Assembly: GCA_934526185.1 (NCBI GenBank)
Contig: CAKTAA010000119.1
Coordinates: 1 to 6,405, forward strand
Origin: an uncultured Eubacteriales bacterium
Lineage (GTDB): Bacteria; Bacillota; Clostridia; Oscillospirales; CAG-272
Length of the DNA stretch: 6,405 bases
Direction of reading: 5' to 3'
In this document: positions 4,013-6,405 of the stretch, one piece after another
How positions within the stretch are numbered: the first letter of the stretch is position 1
Layout of the letters: each line of letters starts with the position of its first letter
Program-made: the position numbers and the translations under genes
The notes under the pieces: generated by a model
What the model was told of the DNA's origin: nothing
Databases searched by the model: none
The model's input: the letters and a program-made list of their open reading frames with translations, nothing else

Positions 4013-4423
4013 GTGCATATAAATTTAGAAAAAGTGGAAAACTGTAATAGAGTTTTTCAAGTTGATTCTTTCGAAAAGGAGTATCGCGCCCTGTTCGGGA
4101 AAAACCCATTCGTTTTTAGCCGTTACCAAAACAAACTGTTATTTAATTTACAGCAACTTGACGCAGAGGGCCTAAAGGTGCTAAGCTTCTGCGAACGCTT
4201 TGAAGATCTCCACCAAGATGTATCTGGATATACTATTTACTCCATCCGCCATAAAAGCAAGACGATGAATCCTAGGGTACTTTTTTTCTGTCATAACAAA
4301 AAGCAGGAAGCGTTCATTTTGCTTAACTGCTTTTTAGAAAAAAGCAAATCAGATTACGACCGAGCAATCGAACGCGCAAAAGGTAAAATATTGAAACTTT
4401 TACGAGAGGGGAATGCAGTGTGA
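4013..4423 (+). CDS. HigB/Gp49-like toxin of the RelE superfamily
   Basis: 136 residues from GTG 4013, the only usable start after the in-frame TAA at 3992-3994. The C-terminal half carries the fold signature of the phage-derived Gp49/HigB family: YTIYSIRHKSKTMNPRVLFF (about 73-92), a turn CHNKKQEAFILLNCFLEKS, then SDYDRAIERAKGKILKLL. Family members are ribosome-dependent mRNA endonucleases; basic residues around R79-K83 and R88 are candidate RNA-binding positions. Toxin first, XRE antitoxin second is the standard hig order, and the genes overlap by 4 bp (GTGA). The start has only AGGA two bases upstream, close to the predicted transcript start, so the toxin is probably poorly translated. Its N-terminal 25 residues are not recognised. 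An inactive or non-toxic family member cannot be excluded. Confidence 0.8.
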   Translation: MHINLEKVENCNRVFQVDSFEKEYRALFGKNPFVFSRYQNKLLFNLQQLDAEGLKVLSFCERFEDLHQDVSGYTIYSIRHKSKTMNPRVLFFCHNKKQEAFILLNCFLEKSKSDYDRAIERAKGKILKLLREGNAV

Positions 4424-4821
4424 CACTTGATGAAATGATTGAAAATGCGCAAGAAAATCATACCCTTTTTTCTGAAATTTCAGCTAGGCAAAAGAAAGAG
4501 ATTGCTCTAAGGGCGTTGGCCGCATCCACTTTGCATCGCTATCGGATGTCTTTGGGGTTGACGCAAACTGAATTTGCTACAAAATATGGAATTTCTCAGT
4601 CTCTTGTTTCAAAATGGGAAAACGGTGATGAAAACCTGTCTGTTAAATCATTGCTGCAAATATGCACTATTTGCGGCTGCAAACTGGCATTTGTTCCAGA
4701 TGCATTATCTGAAATACCCCAAGAACAACGCCAAATAAGAACATTTTGTAATGCTCCTAGTAGCAAATACGTCTCAAGAACTTCTAATCAAGGAGGATGC
4801 GCATATGCAGGCGTATACTAA
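4420..4821 (+). CDS. HigA-like XRE antitoxin
   Basis: 133 residues; GTG 4420 overlaps the toxin stop and has AGAGGGG (4405-4411) at 8-nt spacing, a much better ribosome binding site than the toxin's. Residues about 10-35 are a charged helix (FSEISARQKKEIALRALAAS). The XRE domain occupies about 37-95, with LTQTEFATKYGISQSLVSKW as recognition unit and SVKSLLQICTICGCKLAFVP completing the domain. The last 35 residues (from about 97) are Gln/Ser-rich and presumably disordered; such tails often bind and mask toxin. Expected to neutralise the upstream HigB-like toxin and repress the operon with it. The final 17 bp overlap the next gene. Confidence 0.82.
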   Translation: MTLDEMIENAQENHTLFSEISARQKKEIALRALAASTLHRYRMSLGLTQTEFATKYGISQSLVSKWENGDENLSVKSLLQICTICGCKLAFVPDALSEIPQEQRQIRTFCNAPSSKYVSRTSNQGGCAYAGVY

Positions 4822-5041
4822 TCAATTTTCCATCTCCATGAATACTGGCAAAAACGAAGTGCTGATCAATTTTTTCCAAAACGTTCCTCCTGTTGATGCT
4901 TTTTTGCAGCCAACCGAGCAAGATGTCGAAACGGTATCACTTCCTGTAGCACAACTAATTATGTCTCTCGACTGTGCCCAAAATTTGACAGATCTCCTTT
5001 CTAATCTTCTTTCCGGCAAAGCAGAAGCACCAATAAAATAA
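4805..5041 (+). CDS. Third gene of the toxin-antitoxin operon, unknown function
   Basis: 78 residues from ATG 4805 with AAGGAGG (4790-4796) at 8-nt spacing; longer in-frame starts such as ATG 4751 lack a ribosome binding site. It overlaps the antitoxin gene by 17 bp and so belongs to the same mRNA. The sequence alternates strands and a final helix: QFSISMNTGKNEVLINFFQN, VETVSLPVAQLIMSLDCAQN, LTDLLSNLLSG. This pattern (beta segment, NEVLINFFQ, IMS...AQNL, helix) loosely resembles DUF3467-type small proteins; that is by-eye similarity only. No signal or membrane segment. Its tail-end stop codon lies in the T-run (minus strand) of the leftward RNA terminator. It could be a third component of the module or an independent gene. 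Confidence 0.7.
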   Translation: MQAYTNQFSISMNTGKNEVLINFFQNVPPVDAFLQPTEQDVETVSLPVAQLIMSLDCAQNLTDLLSNLLSGKAEAPIK

Positions 5042-5075
5042 AAAATCCCGCCCCCTGCGCCAACAGGAGACGGGA
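5035..5075 (-). terminator. Leftward rho-independent terminator
   Basis: 12-bp continuous stem in the minus-strand RNA (arms 5075-5064 and 5057-5046, two G-U pairs), loop UUGGCG, then UUUUUUAUUUU (5045-5035). On the plus strand the stem has two A-C mismatches and no T-run follows it. Confidence 0.75.
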
Positions 5076-5108
5076 CACACAGGCAGCAAACGCGAAAAGC
5101 CACCTTGC
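5038..5108 (-). ncRNA. Candidate 70-nt leftward small RNA upstream of int
   Basis: Read on the minus strand, a promoter with perfect TATAAT predicts a start near 5108, and a rho-independent terminator ends at about 5038. The RNA would hold hairpin 1, GGUGGC (5104-5099) with GCUGCC (5087-5082) around an 11-nt loop UUUUCGCGUUU, and hairpin 2, UCCCGUCUCCUG (5075-5064) with CAGGGGGCGGGA (5057-5046) around UUGGCG, then a U-run. In both stems the minus-strand RNA forms G-U pairs where the plus strand would have A-C mismatches, so the structure fits minus-strand transcription. The UUGG loop matches the YUNR turn seen in known antisense RNAs. It would be complementary to the int leader and the end of the third toxin-antitoxin gene. 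I do not recognise a named RNA family. Confidence 0.55.
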
Positions 5109-5114
5109 AAGGAT

Positions 5115-5143
5115 ATTATATCACCTTCGCAGGGCTGGCGCAA
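5115..5143 (-). promoter_or_regulatory. Promoter of the leftward small RNA
   Basis: Minus strand TTGCGC (5143-5138), 17-bp spacer, TATAAT (5120-5115) with extended -10 TGA. The perfect palindrome CCTTGCAAGG (5103-5112) sits at the expected start and could be a regulator site. Confidence 0.65.
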
Positions 5144-5167
5144 GCATTGCCTTGAGGAGGTTTTATT

Positions 5168-6253
5168 ATGGACAGAAGAACAAATACAGCGGTCTGGCTT
5201 GAAGATTACAAGCGCTGGCAGATCAAAGTCCAAAAGGACGGGAAGCGCCGAACCTTCACCAGCTCCACGCCGGGAAGAACGGGCCAGCGGGAAGCAAATG
5301 CAAAGGCCGATGCGTGGCTCGATGAAGGAGTTACAAATCCAAACGCCAAAGTCAGAGATATCTATCCATTGTGGATTCAGGAGAAAAAAGATACTACCGG
5401 CCGAGGAAATTACGAGGCCATTGAATACCGTTTTGAAAAGTGGGTTATTCCACGCATCGGCCACAAAAAAATCAGCTCTCTCACTGACCAGAACCTGCTT
5501 GATATTCTGAATGAAGCCTTAAAGCAGGGCTTGGCAAAAAAGTCGATCTCAAATATTCTTGCTGATATTAAGTCGTTCCTCCGGTACTGTCGGCGCTCAC
5601 GAATTACAACATACAATCCCGAGGATGTTACGGTGCCAAAGGGAGCGCGAAGCAAGGAAAAGGATGTATTGCAGCCTGATGATCTCAAACGGTTGTTTAC
5701 GCTGGACCAAACCATACTCTATAAAAAACGGGTTTTTGATGACTATATCTACGCCTACCGTTTTCAGACAGCAACAGGATTAAGGCCGGGAGAGCTGCGC
5801 GGGCTTACGTGGGCCGATATAGATCTAAAAAACGACATAATTTATATCAAGAGAGCCATCAATCGTTATAATGAAATTACCAGCGGCAAGAACGAAAATG
5901 CCATCCGCAGTTTTGCTCTAAATAAGGTTACGGCCAAGATTCTGCGCCAGCAGCGAGCCTTGTTCTTACCGGGAGACAGGGTCTTTCCGATCTCTTCTAC
6001 GGCAAACTATTGGTCGCGCCTACAACGTTTTTGTTCCGTCAATGACATTAAGGCGATTGCCCCCTACGAACTGCGGCATACCTTTGTCAGCGCTGTCAAA
6101 AGCCTGCCCGAAGCCCAAGTAAAAGAGCTTGTCGGCCACTCTAAGAACATGGATACCTTCGGGATTTATGGCCACAGCTACAGCGGCGACAAGGAGAGAA
6201 CGGGTTCCGCCGTCGAAGAAGTTTTCCTCGGGATTTTGGGGAGTGGGTTATAA
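5168..6253 (+). CDS. int: Tyrosine recombinase (phage/ICE integrase)
   Basis: 361 residues, ATG 5168 with GAGGAGG (5154-5160) at 7-nt spacing. Three-part layout: residues about 5-55 resemble an AP2-like arm-site-binding domain (VWLEDYKRWQIKVQKDGKRR); about 60-150 a SAM-like core-binding domain (VRDIYPLWIQEKK through IKSFLRYCRRS); about 165-350 the catalytic domain. Catalytic residues visible: R206 in TGLRPGELRGLTW, probable K241, R303 in PYELRHTF, H324 in LVGHS, nucleophile Y334 in FGIYGH. The usual His of the HxxR box is Tyr (Y300), as in a number of Clostridia integrases. Length is normal and the frame intact. It should catalyse site-specific integration and, with an excisionase, excision. 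No excisionase is recognised in the window. No clear rightward promoter lies in the leader; transcription may come through from the toxin-antitoxin operon. Confidence 0.95.
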   Translation: MDRRTNTAVWLEDYKRWQIKVQKDGKRRTFTSSTPGRTGQREANAKADAWLDEGVTNPNAKVRDIYPLWIQEKKDTTGRGNYEAIEYRFEKWVIPRIGHKKISSLTDQNLLDILNEALKQGLAKKSISNILADIKSFLRYCRRSRITTYNPEDVTVPKGARSKEKDVLQPDDLKRLFTLDQTILYKKRVFDDYIYAYRFQTATGLRPGELRGLTWADIDLKNDIIYIKRAINRYNEITSGKNENAIRSFALNKVTAKILRQQRALFLPGDRVFPISSTANYWSRLQRFCSVNDIKAIAPYELRHTFVSAVKSLPEAQVKELVGHSKNMDTFGIYGHSYSGDKERTGSAVEEVFLGILGSGL

Positions 6254-6265
6254 AGTGGGTTATTT
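6242..6265. repeat. 12-bp tandem repeat at the 3' end of int, possible arm-type sites
   Basis: AGTGGGTTATAA (6242-6253) is followed directly by AGTGGGTTATTT (6254-6265). A third copy, AGTGGGTTATT, occurs at 5439-5449 within int. Tandem direct repeats next to int are typical of sites bound by the N-terminal domain of integrases. Confidence 0.5.
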
Positions 6266-6276
6266 TCCGCAGCACG

Positions 6277-6314
6277 CCGTTCGGAGGTTCCCCTATCCGG
6301 GCGGTTTTCCTTTT
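6277..6314 (+). terminator. Integrase terminator
   Basis: Arms CCGTTCGGAGG (6277-6287) and CCT-AT-CCGGGCGG (6292-6304) form 11 pairs with a 2-nt bulge and TTCC loop, followed by TTTTCCTTTT (6305-6314). Confidence 0.8.
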
Positions 6315-6344
6315 GGATATATGTTCAATTTTCCGCATTGCAAA

Positions 6345-6397
6345 GCCAAAAGAAAAAGGACCGACACGAGACGCTATTGCGTTCCGCTTCAGTCCTT
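6345..6397 (-). terminator. Leftward terminator of a unit beyond the right edge
   Basis: In minus-strand RNA the arms 6397-6379 and 6374-6356 pair at 17 of 19 positions (AAGGAC with GTCCTT at the base, ACGC with GCGT at the tip, AATA loop), then a run reading TTTCTTTTGG. Three of the pairs are G-U only in the minus-strand RNA, which fixes the direction. It ends transcription arriving from the right of the window. Confidence 0.75.
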
Positions 6398-6405
6398 GAT
6401 GGTTG

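Noticed and set aside
4822..5103. Leftward 93-codon ORF beginning with GTG at 5103, covering the small-RNA region
   Set aside because: No suitable ribosome binding site, it runs antisense through the third toxin-antitoxin gene, and its first codons are the hairpins of the predicted RNA. It is better explained as a shadow.
4955..5464. Leftward 169-codon ORF antisense to the int start
   Set aside because: Opposes a clear integrase coding frame and its translation has no recognisable domain or usable ribosome binding site.
6321..6405. Rightward ORF from ATG 6321 open to the window edge
   Set aside because: No ribosome binding site, a Lys/Arg-rich translation without protein-like pattern, and most of it is the hairpin and T-run of a leftward terminator.
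1..6405. CRISPR array, insertion sequence or rRNA
   Set aside because: No regularly spaced repeats, no transposase or terminal inverted repeats, and no rRNA-like sequence were seen on either strand.

Overview
The window looks like the lysogeny and integration end of a temperate phage or related integrative element from a low-to-medium GC Firmicute, most likely a gut-type Clostridium relative. This is inferred from near-perfect AGGAGG-type ribosome binding sites, sigma-A promoters with extended -10 elements, tightly overlapping small genes, and protein types common in Clostridia prophages. No host housekeeping gene is visible, so the organism cannot be named.

Layout from left to right: (1) positions 1-286, start of a leftward gene that runs out of the window; (2) 287-389, a divergent control region with two 17-bp palindromic operators and overlapping promoters, followed by a small XRE repressor gene (390-617); (3) 556-1228, a leftward string of three small genes (XRE, 48-residue protein, XRE) joined by start/stop overlaps; (4) 1253-2644, a cassette that interrupts the regulators: a winged-helix-like protein with a membrane anchor, two tiny leftward ORFs (one a membrane peptide) and a lipoprotein gene broken by an in-frame TGA; (5) 2685-3953, a lambda-type switch with a Cro-like gene leftward, a CI-like repressor plus ImmA-type metalloprotease rightward, three operators between them and a fourth just past cro; (6) 3969-5041, a HigB/HigA-type toxin-antitoxin operon with a third small gene; (7) 5038-5123, an apparent 70-nt leftward noncoding RNA gene; (8) 5168-6314, a tyrosine integrase with terminator; (9) 6343-6405, a leftward terminator for a unit lying to the right, probably at the element/chromosome junction.

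Two separate repressor-operator systems therefore sit within 2.7 kb of each other. Switch B (CI/Cro/ImmA) is the usual lysogeny decision module; ImmA-type proteases are known in other elements to cleave the partner repressor. Switch A has its own repressor and a different operator sequence and controls the strongest leftward promoter in the window, toward genes outside it. The cassette and the toxin-antitoxin operon look like accessory genes carried by the lysogen. The most unusual object is the small RNA gene between the toxin-antitoxin operon and int: near-consensus promoter, two hairpins that pair well only as minus-strand RNA, and a terminator, all within about 110 bp. Such an RNA would be antisense to any transcript reading into int.
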